Translations under genes and position numbers: made by a program
Shown here: one piece after another, positions 1 to 7,634 of the stretch
Layout: each line of letters starts with the position of its first letter
Numbering within the stretch: position 1 is the first letter of the stretch
Notes under the pieces: model-generated
Database searches by the model: none
Seen by the model: the letters and a program-made list of their open reading frames with translations, nothing else
Told to the model about the DNA's origin: nothing
Source: Betaproteobacteria bacterium
GTDB taxonomy: Bacteria; Pseudomonadota; Gammaproteobacteria; Burkholderiales; SG8-39
Assembly (NCBI GenBank): GCA_947482825.1
Contig: CANKMT010000007.1
Span: 1 to 64,000 of the forward strand
Length of the DNA: 64,000 bases
Direction of reading: 5' to 3'

Positions 1-79
1 ACGGGGCAACCGCCTTTCGATCACGCCGGTGACCGAAACGGAGTGGAATCTCATCACCGGCAAACTCGCCAAGGGCTGA
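1..79 (+). CDS. EVE-domain protein, C-terminal fragment
   Basis: Only the last 25 codons are in the window; the gene starts upstream. The peptide ends with RGNRLSITPVTETEWNLI followed by a short basic tail and TGA. This resembles the C-terminus of EVE-domain proteins, small PUA-like proteins thought to bind modified nucleic-acid bases, where an RGNRLS(I/V)xPV segment precedes a final helix. The stop lies 9 nt before the hemE start, so the two are probably cotranscribed. The assignment rests on this short tail alone. Confidence 0.55.
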   Translation, partial: RGNRLSITPVTETEWNLITGKLAKG

Positions 80-88
80 AGAGGACGC

Positions 89-1165
89 ATGCAGCCACTC
101 GCCAATGACACGTTCCTGCGCGCGCTCGCGCGCCAACCGACTGATTACACGCCACTCTGGCTGATGCGCCAGGCGGGCCGCTACCTTCCCGAGTACAACG
201 CCTCACGCAAGAAGGCCGGCAGTTTCCTGGCTCTCGCGAAGAACCCAGCCTTCGCCACCGAAGTCACTCTGCAGCCGCTCGACCGGTTCCCGCTTGACGC
301 TGCGATCCTCTTTTCCGATATTCTCACCGTGCCCGATGCCATGGGCCTGGGTCTTTACTTTGCCGAAGGCGAGGGGCCCCGCTTCGAGCGCCCGCTGCGC
401 GACGAGACATCGATCCGCGCCCTGGCCGCGCCGGATCCGGGCGGCGAACTGCGATACGTCACCGACGCGGTGCGCGAAATCCGCAAGGCCCTGGCCGGAC
501 GCGTCCCGCTGATCGGATTTTCCGGCAGCCCTTACACGCTTGCGTGCTACATGATCGAAGGCGGCGGAAGCGACGATTTCCGTGCGCTGAAGTCGATGCT
601 TTACAGCCGGCCCGACCTGTTGCATCACATCCTCGAGGTCAATGCCCGCGCTGTAGCGAGCTACCTGAACGCCCAGATCGAAGCAGGCGCGCAGGCCGTC
701 ATGATTTTCGATACGTGGGGCGGGAACCTGACCACGTCGGGGTACGAGACGTTCTCGCTCGCCTATTCGCGCCGCGTGATTGCCGGACTCGTCAGGGAGC
801 ACGAAGGCCGGCGCGTGCCCTGCATCCTGTTCACCAAGGGCGGCGGGCATTGGCTCGAAGCAATGGCTGCAAGCGGTTGCGATGCCTTGGGCATCGACTG
901 GAGTACCGATCTGGGCAAGGCGCGGACACGTGTCGGCGCGCAGGTCGCATTGCAAGGGAACCTCGACCCGGGCGTCCTGTTTGCGCCGGAACAGGCCATC
1001 CGCAGTGAAGTGCGCCGCGTGCTCGACGCCTTTGGCCCGGGTCCCGGCCATGTCTTCAACCTTGGGCACGGGATCTCCCAATTCACCGCGCCTGAAAGCG
1101 TCGCGGTCCTTGCGAACGAAGTACACACTTACAGCACGAAACTTCGCCAGACTAGGGCCGCCTGA
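89..1165 (+). CDS. hemE: Uroporphyrinogen decarboxylase
   Basis: Cytoplasmic heme-biosynthesis enzyme that decarboxylates the four acetate side chains of uroporphyrinogen III to give coproporphyrinogen III. The 358-aa length is normal for the family. The N-terminal signature [14 protein letters not shown] (about residues 23-36) contains the conserved Arg residues, [12 protein letters not shown] carries the catalytic Asp, and [17 protein letters not shown] is the second family signature. The C-terminal FNLGHGI motif is also present. The ATG at 89 follows a GAAGAGGA ribosome-binding site by a few bases. A weak hairpin with a seven-T tract follows the stop, and then comes the 375-bp spacer before priA. 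Confidence 0.97.
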   Translation: MQPLANDTFLRALARQPTDYTPLWLMRQAGRYLPEYNASRKKAGSFLALAKNPAFATEVTLQPLDRFPLDAAILFSDILTVPDAMGLGLYFAEGEGPRFERPLRDETSIRALAAPDPGGELRYVTDAVREIRKALAGRVPLIGFSGSPYTLACYMIEGGGSDDFRALKSMLYSRPDLLHHILEVNARAVASYLNAQIEAGAQAVMIFDTWGGNLTTSGYETFSLAYSRRVIAGLVREHEGRRVPCILFTKGGGHWLEAMAASGCDALGIDWSTDLGKARTRVGAQVALQGNLDPGVLFAPEQAIRSEVRRVLDAFGPGPGHVFNLGHGISQFTAPESVAVLANEVHTYSTKLRQTRAA

Positions 1166-1179
1166 AACGCCCGAGACGC

Positions 1180-1200
1180 GCCTGCCTGCCAGGTTTTTTT
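1180..1200 (+). terminator. Possible weak intrinsic terminator after hemE
   Basis: A short stem (GCCTG with CAGGT, five pairs including a terminal G-U, loop of five bases) is followed directly by seven T residues at 1194-1200. The U tract is strong but the stem is short, so termination may be partial. Confidence 0.4.
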
Positions 1201-1216
1201 CTTCGCGGGGGTTGAC

Positions 1217-1401
1217 TTATGCACAAACACCCGCTCTCCGGCGCAGAAAGGGGCTCTCAGAGCAGCTTCCTAGGGAGAAGGGCGCAACGTCCTGTATTTA
1301 TTGTGTAAAAAATCAGCCTACTGGCCATCTTGTCAGGTGATGTCAGTTTTTAATCGCAACGTTGCGCCACGGTGACAGCGTTACCCACAAACTTATCCAC
1401 A
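1217..1401. promoter_or_regulatory. Cluster of DnaA-box-like sites between hemE and priA
   Basis: The 375-bp gap between hemE and priA has no plausible gene. It contains TTATGCACA at 1217-1225 (+), TTTTACACA read on the minus strand at 1302-1310, TTACCCACA at 1381-1389 (+, one mismatch) and TTATCCACA at 1393-1401 (+). Three match the strict DnaA consensus TTWTNCACA and the last is the canonical high-affinity box. Between them are an A/T-richer stretch (about 1293-1313), a short T-rich patch near 1347, a perfect 12-bp palindrome CGCAACGTTGCG at 1355-1366, and a direct repeat TGTCAG at 1331 and 1341. This could be a replication origin, a DnaA-titrating site, or a DnaA-regulated promoter for priA. 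Confidence 0.55.
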
Positions 1402-1540
1402 AGAAATCTGGAATTGGAAAAATACGCCTTTGGCGTGAATGGTTACGCGCAAGTTCGCGAGTCTTGGAATCAAGTCACGCTGGTAAATCGTTGGCGGCTA
1501 GGCCTATTCTGATGTGCAAGATATTCGCTCCAGAGGGTAC

Positions 1541-3715
1541 GTGAAAATCGCCCGGGTCGCATTGGACGTGCCGTTGACCAGGCTTTTCGACTACAGCTGT
1601 CCGGACGCCCTGTCAGCGCCCCCCGGGGCCCGCGTCGTCGTTCCTTTCGGGAAACGGCATTTGGTTGGCGTTGTCGTCGAAACCGCCGCTGCAACCACTT
1701 TCGATCCTGGAAAAATCAAGGCAATCGCGCGTGTTCTCGAAGATGCCCCGCCGTTGCCGGCCGACTGGCTCGCCCTGATGCGTTTTCTTGCCTTGTATTA
1801 CCAGCGCCCGTTGGGCGAGACCGTGATCTCCTCGCTGCCTCCGCGGCTGCGCTCGCTGCGGCCGCTGCCGCGCGAGGACAGGATTTTCTGGCGCGTTGCT
1901 GCGGCGGCGCCCAAGGCCATTGACGAACGTGGTTCTACGCGCAAAGAGCAACTCCTTGCGAAGATCGAGTCACAGGGATTGGCCGAACAAGGCACATTGC
2001 TGTCCGGCCAAGGAAAGGACCGGGCGGCAGAGCGGATCGCGCTGCGCGCACTTGCCAAGGCAGGTTGGATAGAGAACGCGGTGCCGGTTGCCGGCACGCG
2101 TTTCGTCCCCGGCCATCCGCTCACACCCACGCAAGTCGAGGTGGTCGAGGCCCTGCGAGCGCGGTTGGGAACTTTCAGCCCGTTCCTGTTGCATGGTGTA
2201 ACCGGCAGTGGCAAGACCGAAATCTATCTCCACCTGATCGCCGAGACGTTGCGCTCGGGAAGGCAGGCGATGGTCCTGGTACCCGAAATCGGCCTGACCC
2301 CGCAGCTCGAGGCCCGTTTCAGGAGCAGTTTTCCCGATGCATCGATCGCAGTGCTGCACAGCGGGCTGGACGACTCCACGCGGACTTCGGGCTGGTTGCG
2401 CGCGGCTCGTGGAGAATCGGGGATCGTGCTCGGCACGCGCCTGGCGGTGCTCGCTCCACTGCCGCGGCTGGGCCTCGTAATCGTCGACGAGGAACATGAC
2501 AGCTCCTTCAAGCAGCAGGAGGGATTGCGCTACTCCGGCCGCGATGCAGCGGTCTTTCGCGCCCGCCAGGCAGGAGTTCCGATCATTCTCGGCACGGCCA
2601 CGCCGTCGCTGGAGACGTATTCAAACATGCTGGCCGGGCGCTACACCTTGGTCGAACTGCCGGAGCGGGCCTCGCCCGGTGCGAGGATGCCGGTGGTGCG
2701 CACCATTGACTTGAAGGCCGAACCGGAGCAGCAAGGCCTCACCCCGTCCCTGGTGCGCGCGATCGAGGCACGACTGGCCCGGAGCGAGCAAAGCCTGATC
2801 TTCATCAATCGCCGCGGCTATGCGCCCGTGCTCACGTGCGGATCTTGCGGATGGGCCGCAAGCTGCGACCGCTGCACCGCTCGGCTCGTGATGCACAAGA
2901 GCGATCAGCGCCTGCGCTGCCATCACTGTGGCTTCGAGGAGGCGATCCCCCGTCATTGTCCCCAATGCGGCAATGTCGACCTGCACGCGCTGGGACGCGG
3001 CACCCAGCGCGTAGAGGAAACCCTTGCAGAGAGGTTTCCAGGCGCACGCGTCGTTCGCATCGATCGCGACATTGCAAGGCGAAAGACCTTGGCGGAAACG
3101 CTCGACAGCATCCGCGATGGCCGTGCCGACATCCTCGTCGGCACCCAGATGATCGCGAAAGGCCACGACTTTCCCGGCATGACGCTGGTTGGGGTGCTGA
3201 ACGCGGACAGTTCACTGCTCTCGACCGACTATCGCGCCGGCGAACGCCTGTTCGCGATGCTCATGCAGGTCTCCGGGCGCGCCGGCCGACGCGAGACGCA
3301 AGGCGAAGTCCTGGTGCAGACCCGGTATCCCGGGCATCCGCTCTACGCAGCGCTTGCCCGCCACGACTACGCCGGCTTTGCCCGCTCGCAATTGGCCGAA
3401 CGCGAAGTCGCAGGCTTCCCTCCCAGCGTGTTCGAGGCAGCCTTGCGCGCGGAGAGCACCACGCTCGCAGATTCGATGGCGTTCCTGCGCATGGCGGCCG
3501 AATTGGTCGAGCCGCCGGAAGGCGTTCGTATCTTCGATCCCGTGCCCCATGTGGTGACCCGGCGCGCAGGCCTCGAACGCGCGCAACTCCTAGTCCAATC
3601 GAGGACACGCCCGGCCCTGCAGGGATTCCTGCAGGCGTGGAACGACTCGCTCTTCGAACATGCGCCGCGAAACTTGCGATGGCATCTGGATGTCGATCCG
3701 ATCGAGTTCGACTGA
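1541..3715 (+). CDS. priA: Primosomal replication protein N' (helicase PriA)
   Basis: PriA recognises stalled or D-loop forks and reloads the DnaB helicase for replication restart. Visible features are the N-terminal 3'-end-binding domain starting KIARVALDVPLTRLFDY, Walker A GVTGSGKTEIY, the DEEH box in VDEEHDSSFKQQEG, and the zinc-binding module with Cys pairs CGSCGW, CDRC, CHHCG and CPQCGN. The helicase C-terminal motifs GTQMIAKGHDFPGMT and QVSGRAGR follow. I place the start at GTG 1541, preceded by AGAGGG, because family members begin at this point. The open frame extends 9 codons further upstream to GTG 1514. Length is then 724 aa, normal for the family. Confidence 0.96.
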   Translation: MKIARVALDVPLTRLFDYSCPDALSAPPGARVVVPFGKRHLVGVVVETAAATTFDPGKIKAIARVLEDAPPLPADWLALMRFLALYYQRPLGETVISSLPPRLRSLRPLPREDRIFWRVAAAAPKAIDERGSTRKEQLLAKIESQGLAEQGTLLSGQGKDRAAERIALRALAKAGWIENAVPVAGTRFVPGHPLTPTQVEVVEALRARLGTFSPFLLHGVTGSGKTEIYLHLIAETLRSGRQAMVLVPEIGLTPQLEARFRSSFPDASIAVLHSGLDDSTRTSGWLRAARGESGIVLGTRLAVLAPLPRLGLVIVDEEHDSSFKQQEGLRYSGRDAAVFRARQAGVPIILGTATPSLETYSNMLAGRYTLVELPERASPGARMPVVRTIDLKAEPEQQGLTPSLVRAIEARLARSEQSLIFINRRGYAPVLTCGSCGWAASCDRCTARLVMHKSDQRLRCHHCGFEEAIPRHCPQCGNVDLHALGRGTQRVEETLAERFPGARVVRIDRDIARRKTLAETLDSIRDGRADILVGTQMIAKGHDFPGMTLVGVLNADSSLLSTDYRAGERLFAMLMQVSGRAGRRETQGEVLVQTRYPGHPLYAALARHDYAGFARSQLAEREVAGFPPSVFEAALRAESTTLADSMAFLRMAAELVEPPEGVRIFDPVPHVVTRRAGLERAQLLVQSRTRPALQGFLQAWNDSLFEHAPRNLRWHLDVDPIEFD

Positions 3716-3759
3716 GACGGCGCTGCTTGGTTTGAGAAAGAGCTCGCTGCACCGCGGTA

Positions 3760-3765
3760 TATAAT
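3760..3765 (+). promoter_or_regulatory. Consensus -10 box immediately upstream of argS
   Basis: A perfect TATAAT lies 11 nt before the argS ATG at 3777. No Shine-Dalgarno sequence is present between them (TCGCGCCCCCT). Transcription from this box would start within about 0-5 nt of the start codon, giving a leaderless or nearly leaderless mRNA. A TTGAGA at 3732-3737 is too far away (22-nt spacer) to be a normal -35 element. Confidence 0.55.
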
Positions 3766-3776
3766 TCGCGCCCCCT

Positions 3777-5528
3777 ATGCAGTTCGACATCAAATCCCAT
3801 ATTGCGGCGTTGTTCCGCGGCGCGCTGGAAGAGGTCGCGCCGGAGGCGGCCGGCACGCCCATTCTGCTCGAGCGCCCCAAGCAGCCGGAGCACGGCGACC
3901 TCGCCTGCAATATCGCGATGCAGCTCGCGAAGAAGCTCCGGACCAATCCGCGCCAGTTCGCCGAACGCCTCGTGCTCGCGCTGCGCTCGCAGCCGGATTT
4001 CGCGCGCGGCTATGTCGACGCGGTGGAGATCGCGGGCGCCGGATTCATAAATTTTCGCTTTTCGGCAAAGACCAAACAGGCCGTCGTCGCGCAGATCCTT
4101 GGTGAAGGCGCCGCCTTCGGACGCGGCCCACCCACCGGACGCAAGGTGCAGGTCGAGTTCGTGTCGGCCAATCCCACCGGTCCGTTGCATGTCGGCCACG
4201 GCCGCGGCGCGGCCTACGGCGCGAGCGTCTCCAACCTGCTTGCGTTTACAGGCGACCATGTCCAACGCGAGTTCTATATCAACGATGCCGGACGGCAGAT
4301 GGACATCCTCGCCACTTCGGTCTGGTTGCGTTACCTCGAGTCGCTCGGCGTAACGGCGGCCTTCCCGGAAGATGGCTATCGAGCCGACTATGTCCGCTCG
4401 ATTGCGAGAGATTTTGCCGACACGCATGCAACACGCTTCAAACGCGAAGCCGGCGCGCTCCCGGCGATGGCACCCGGGCAAGACCCCGACGCCGCGCTTG
4501 ATGCGCTGATAGCCGCAACCAAGTCGCTGCTTGGCGAGGACTGGCGCGAACTGCACCGATTCGCGCTGGAGGCCATGCTCGCCGACCAAAAGAACGACCT
4601 CGGTGAATTCGGGGTCGCTTACGACCGCTGGTTCTCCGAGCAATCCTTGTTCGACAGCGGCGAGATCGAGCGAGCGATCAGAACACTCGACGATCGCGGG
4701 CACCTGCACGAAAAGGACGGCGCGCTTTGGTTCAGGTCGACCGCGTTCGGTGACGAAAAGGATCGCGTCGTGCGCCGCGAAAACGGCCAGTTCACCTACT
4801 TCGCTTCAGACATCGCATACCACCTCAACAAATTCGAGCGCGGCTTCGATCGCCTCATCAATGTCTGGGGCGCCGACCATCATGGCTACATTCCCCGCGT
4901 GAAAGGCGCGCTCGCGGCACTTGGCGAGGACGCGGACCGCCTGACGATCGCGCTGGTCCAGTTCGCGGTGCTTTACAGGCAGGGCGAGAAAGTCGCCATG
5001 GGCAAGCGCTCGGGCGACTTTGTCACATTGCGCGACCTGCGCAAAGAAGTGGGCAACGACGCCGCGAGGTTTTTCTACGTGCTGCGCAAGTCGGACCAGC
5101 ACTTGGATTTCGACCTCGACCTCGCCAAAAGCCAGTCAAACGAAAACCCCGTGTATTACGTCCAGTATGCGCACGCCCGTGTGTGCAGCGTTTTCGCGCA
5201 ACACGGCCCGGCCGGCGCGCCTGAGGCGCAAGGCCTTGCCGGCGCGGAAATTGCGCTGTTGACGAATCCGCGCGAGCTCACGCTGATGCTGCGCCTTGCG
5301 GAGTTCCCCGAAACTGTCCAAACCGCCGCGCGCGAAATGGCGCCGCATTCGGTCGCGTTCTACCTGCGCGATCTCGCGGCCGATTTCCACAGCTACTATA
5401 ATGGGGAACGCATCCTGGTCGAGGATGCAACGCTTGCAAAAGCGCGCCTTGCCCTGTGCGCCGCGACTCGCCAAGTGCTTGCCAGTGGCCTCGCGTTGCT
5501 CGGTGTCGGCGCCCCGGAAAGGATGTAA
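3777..5528 (+). CDS. argS: Arginyl-tRNA synthetase
   Basis: Class I aminoacyl-tRNA synthetase charging tRNA-Arg in the cytoplasm. The 583-aa protein has the N-terminal additional domain, the HIGH motif as HVGH in VSANPTGPLHVGHGRGAAYG, the WGADHHGYIPR segment, and a KMSKS-region variant VAMGKRSGDFVTL. The C-terminal anticodon-binding (DALR) domain contains YVQYAHAR and ends near ALLGVGAPERM. The ATG at 3777 lacks an upstream ribosome-binding site but follows a consensus -10 box closely. The next gene starts 5 nt after the stop. Confidence 0.97.
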   Translation: MQFDIKSHIAALFRGALEEVAPEAAGTPILLERPKQPEHGDLACNIAMQLAKKLRTNPRQFAERLVLALRSQPDFARGYVDAVEIAGAGFINFRFSAKTKQAVVAQILGEGAAFGRGPPTGRKVQVEFVSANPTGPLHVGHGRGAAYGASVSNLLAFTGDHVQREFYINDAGRQMDILATSVWLRYLESLGVTAAFPEDGYRADYVRSIARDFADTHATRFKREAGALPAMAPGQDPDAALDALIAATKSLLGEDWRELHRFALEAMLADQKNDLGEFGVAYDRWFSEQSLFDSGEIERAIRTLDDRGHLHEKDGALWFRSTAFGDEKDRVVRRENGQFTYFASDIAYHLNKFERGFDRLINVWGADHHGYIPRVKGALAALGEDADRLTIALVQFAVLYRQGEKVAMGKRSGDFVTLRDLRKEVGNDAARFFYVLRKSDQHLDFDLDLAKSQSNENPVYYVQYAHARVCSVFAQHGPAGAPEAQGLAGAEIALLTNPRELTLMLRLAEFPETVQTAAREMAPHSVAFYLRDLAADFHSYYNGERILVEDATLAKARLALCAATRQVLASGLALLGVGAPERM

Positions 5529-5533
5529 CCCGA

Positions 5534-6151
5534 ATGGCCAAGCCGTCCCGCTCGTCGAATGCAAGTCACGGCGCGTCCCGAAGCAAGTCCAGCGGCGGAT
5601 TCCTTCTCGGCATGTTCGTCGGCCTCATCATGGGACTGGCCACTGCGCTGGGCATCGCCTTCTACCTGAACAAGACGCCGATCCCCTTCATGACCAAGAA
5701 GCCTGCGCCGGAAAAGCCGGCCGGCGCGGGCAAGCCCCCCGATATCGCCGGAATGCCTTCCAGCAAGGCGCCGCCGGTCACGGACAAACCAAAGTTCGAC
5801 TTTTACAAAATCCTTCCAGGTAGCGAAGAGCCGGTTTCGGACCACGAACTCAAGTCCGCCGCCAAGTCCAGGCCAGACGCTGCGAGCAAGGACGTCTATT
5901 TCCTGCAGGCCGGTTCGTTCCAGAACCCCGCCGATGCCGACAACCGCAAGGCGCAACTGGCCATCCTGGGATTCGAGGCGGCCGTCGAGCCGGTCAATCT
6001 GCCGGACAAGGGCACCTGGTATCGCGTCAGGCTCGGGCCGTACACCAAGATCGATGAGATCAACAAGATGCGCTCGACCATGGCGGCGAACGGAATCGAC
6101 GTGAGTCTGGTCAAAATCAAGGATCCGGCGACCCCCGCCAGGGCCAACTGA
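5534..6151 (+). CDS. SPOR-domain membrane protein (FtsN-like)
   Basis: 205-aa bitopic inner-membrane protein. A basic N-terminus is followed by one membrane segment (GGFLLGMFVGLIMGLATAL, about residues 20-42), a proline/lysine-rich periplasmic linker, and a C-terminal SPOR domain (about residues 128-200) beginning VYFLQAGSF and containing WYRVRLGPY. SPOR domains bind denuded glycan strands at the division septum, so a role in cell division or peptidoglycan is likely. The order argS-SPOR-dsbA is common in betaproteobacteria. The start is ATG 5534, five bases after argS, which implies cotranscription. Confidence 0.88.
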   Translation: MAKPSRSSNASHGASRSKSSGGFLLGMFVGLIMGLATALGIAFYLNKTPIPFMTKKPAPEKPAGAGKPPDIAGMPSSKAPPVTDKPKFDFYKILPGSEEPVSDHELKSAAKSRPDAASKDVYFLQAGSFQNPADADNRKAQLAILGFEAAVEPVNLPDKGTWYRVRLGPYTKIDEINKMRSTMAANGIDVSLVKIKDPATPARAN

Positions 6152-6165
6152 CCCATGGAGCAAGT

Positions 6166-6810
6166 ATGAATCGTTTCTTCGCCCTGACTGCAGCCCTGCT
6201 ATCGGTGACCTTCGCGCTTCTTGCGGGCTCAGCACATGCTCAACTCAAGGCAGGGGCCGACTACACCGAACTCAAAGTCTCCCAGCCCGTAGAGGCGACA
6301 GGAAAAGTCGAAGTTGTCGAATTCTTCTGGTATCGCTGCTCGCACTGCTACCACTTGGAGCCTCTCCTTGAGCCATGGGTCAAGAAACTGCCCGCGGACG
6401 TGAGTTTCCGAAGAATTCCTGCCGTCCTTTCCGACAGCTGGGCGGTGGACGCCGGGATGTTCTACACGTTCGAGACGCTCGGCGTGCTGGACAAAGTGCA
6501 TAAGCCCTTCTTCGATGCCATCCACAAGGACAAGCTCGATATCCGCAGCGAAGGTGCGATGACCGAGTGGCTCGCCAAGCACGGCATCGACCGCAAAAGA
6601 TTCGACGAGACTTACAAGTCGTTCGGCGTCCAGACCAAGGTGAAGCGTGCAGCGCAGCTTTCGGCGGCCTATCAACTCGAAGGCGTACCAATGCTTGCGG
6701 TGCAGGGAAAATACACAATCACCGTGGATCAGGGCGGGTCGCAACCGGGGATGCTCGCAACTACCGGAAAACTCATCGACCAACTGCGCAAGAGCCCGGC
6801 CAAGAAGTAG
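6166..6810 (+). CDS. dsbA: Periplasmic thiol:disulfide interchange protein DsbA
   Basis: Oxidoreductase that introduces disulfides into exported proteins. An N-terminal signal peptide ends near AHAQ (about residue 26). The thioredoxin-fold active site is FFWYRCSHCYHLEP, so the redox motif is CSHC rather than the usual CPHC. The cis-proline loop is seen as GVPMLAV. At 214 aa the length is typical. A GGAG ribosome-binding site lies just before ATG 6166. It closes the argS-SPOR-dsbA set and is followed 26 nt later by a cobalamin-binding-like gene. Confidence 0.93.
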   Translation: MNRFFALTAALLSVTFALLAGSAHAQLKAGADYTELKVSQPVEATGKVEVVEFFWYRCSHCYHLEPLLEPWVKKLPADVSFRRIPAVLSDSWAVDAGMFYTFETLGVLDKVHKPFFDAIHKDKLDIRSEGAMTEWLAKHGIDRKRFDETYKSFGVQTKVKRAAQLSAAYQLEGVPMLAVQGKYTITVDQGGSQPGMLATTGKLIDQLRKSPAKK

Positions 6811-6836
6811 CGGCCTGCCTTTCTAGCCAGCCGCGC

Positions 6837-7634
6837 ATGGACCTTATCGACGCGGCCGGCACGCAACATGTGCCGGCCGAAGGGCCGGTGCGAATTGTGT
6901 CGCTGGTGCCTTCGATCACCGAACTCGTCTGCGACCTCGGACTTGCGCCGCAGCTGGTCGGACGCACCGGCTTTTGCATCCATCCGGGAGGGGCAGTGCG
7001 CGCGATCCCGAAAGTCGGCGGCACCAAGTCGATCGATCTCGAAAAAGTGCGCGCCCTCAACCCGACCCATGCGATCCTCAATATCGACGAGAACGAAAAG
7101 GCCGCGGCCGACGCGCTGGCCACATTCGTGCCGCACCTCGTGGTCACGCACCCGCTAGGGCCGCTGGACAACCTGGCTCTATATCGCTTGCTCGGCGGAA
7201 TCTTCGGGCGCCAGGGCGAATCGGAAGAGCTGTGCGCCCGATTTCAGTCGACGTACGACGTCCTGGCCGCCGAAAAGCATGATCCGCGCAAGGTGCTTTA
7301 CTTGATCTGGAAGGATCCGTGGATGACCGTGTCCCCGGCAACCTACATCTCGCGCACGCTGGCCCTCGCAGGGCTCGAGACACTGCCATTCGATGCTGCG
7401 TCACGCTATCCCAGATTCACTCTCGAGGACTCCTGGATCGCAACGGCTGAACTCGTGCTCCTGTCCACCGAGCCCTACATGTTCCGTGCGAAGCATGCGG
7501 CGCAGATTGCCGCGCTGCCTGTCTTCGCCGGCAAGCCGGTACGCCTGATCGACGGCGAAATGACGTCCTGGTACGGCAGCCGCGCGATCGAGGGGCTGGA
7601 CTACTTGCGCGCTCTCAGGCGCAGCATCGCGTAG
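6837..7634 (+). CDS. Helical-backbone metal receptor / cobalamin-binding protein (BtuF-like)
   Basis: 265-aa protein of the periplasmic-binding type III fold (BtuF/FhuD group). Visible motifs are VRIVSLVPSITELVCDLGL at the start of lobe 1, VGGTKSIDLEKVRALNPT, the linking helix around ALYRLLGGIFGR, and lobe 2 with VLYLIWKDPWMTVSPATYIS. No signal peptide or lipobox is visible after ATG 6837, so it may act in the cytoplasm or the true start may differ. No transporter genes are adjacent. Its 3' end overlaps the convergent phaC gene by 34 bp (7601-7634). The ligand cannot be read from the sequence. Confidence 0.75.
   Translation: MDLIDAAGTQHVPAEGPVRIVSLVPSITELVCDLGLAPQLVGRTGFCIHPGGAVRAIPKVGGTKSIDLEKVRALNPTHAILNIDENEKAAADALATFVPHLVVTHPLGPLDNLALYRLLGGIFGRQGESEELCARFQSTYDVLAAEKHDPRKVLYLIWKDPWMTVSPATYISRTLALAGLETLPFDAASRYPRFTLEDSWIATAELVLLSTEPYMFRAKHAAQIAALPVFAGKPVRLIDGEMTSWYGSRAIEGLDYLRALRRSIA

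Noticed and set aside
3732-3765. TTGAGA and TATAAT read as a complete argS promoter
   Set aside because: The spacing is 22 bp, outside the normal 16-18 bp range, so only the -10 box is reported.
3261-4709. Long minus-strand open frame opposite priA and argS
   Set aside because: It lies antisense to two conserved genes with clear motifs; long antisense frames are expected in GC-rich coding DNA and its product has no recognisable family.
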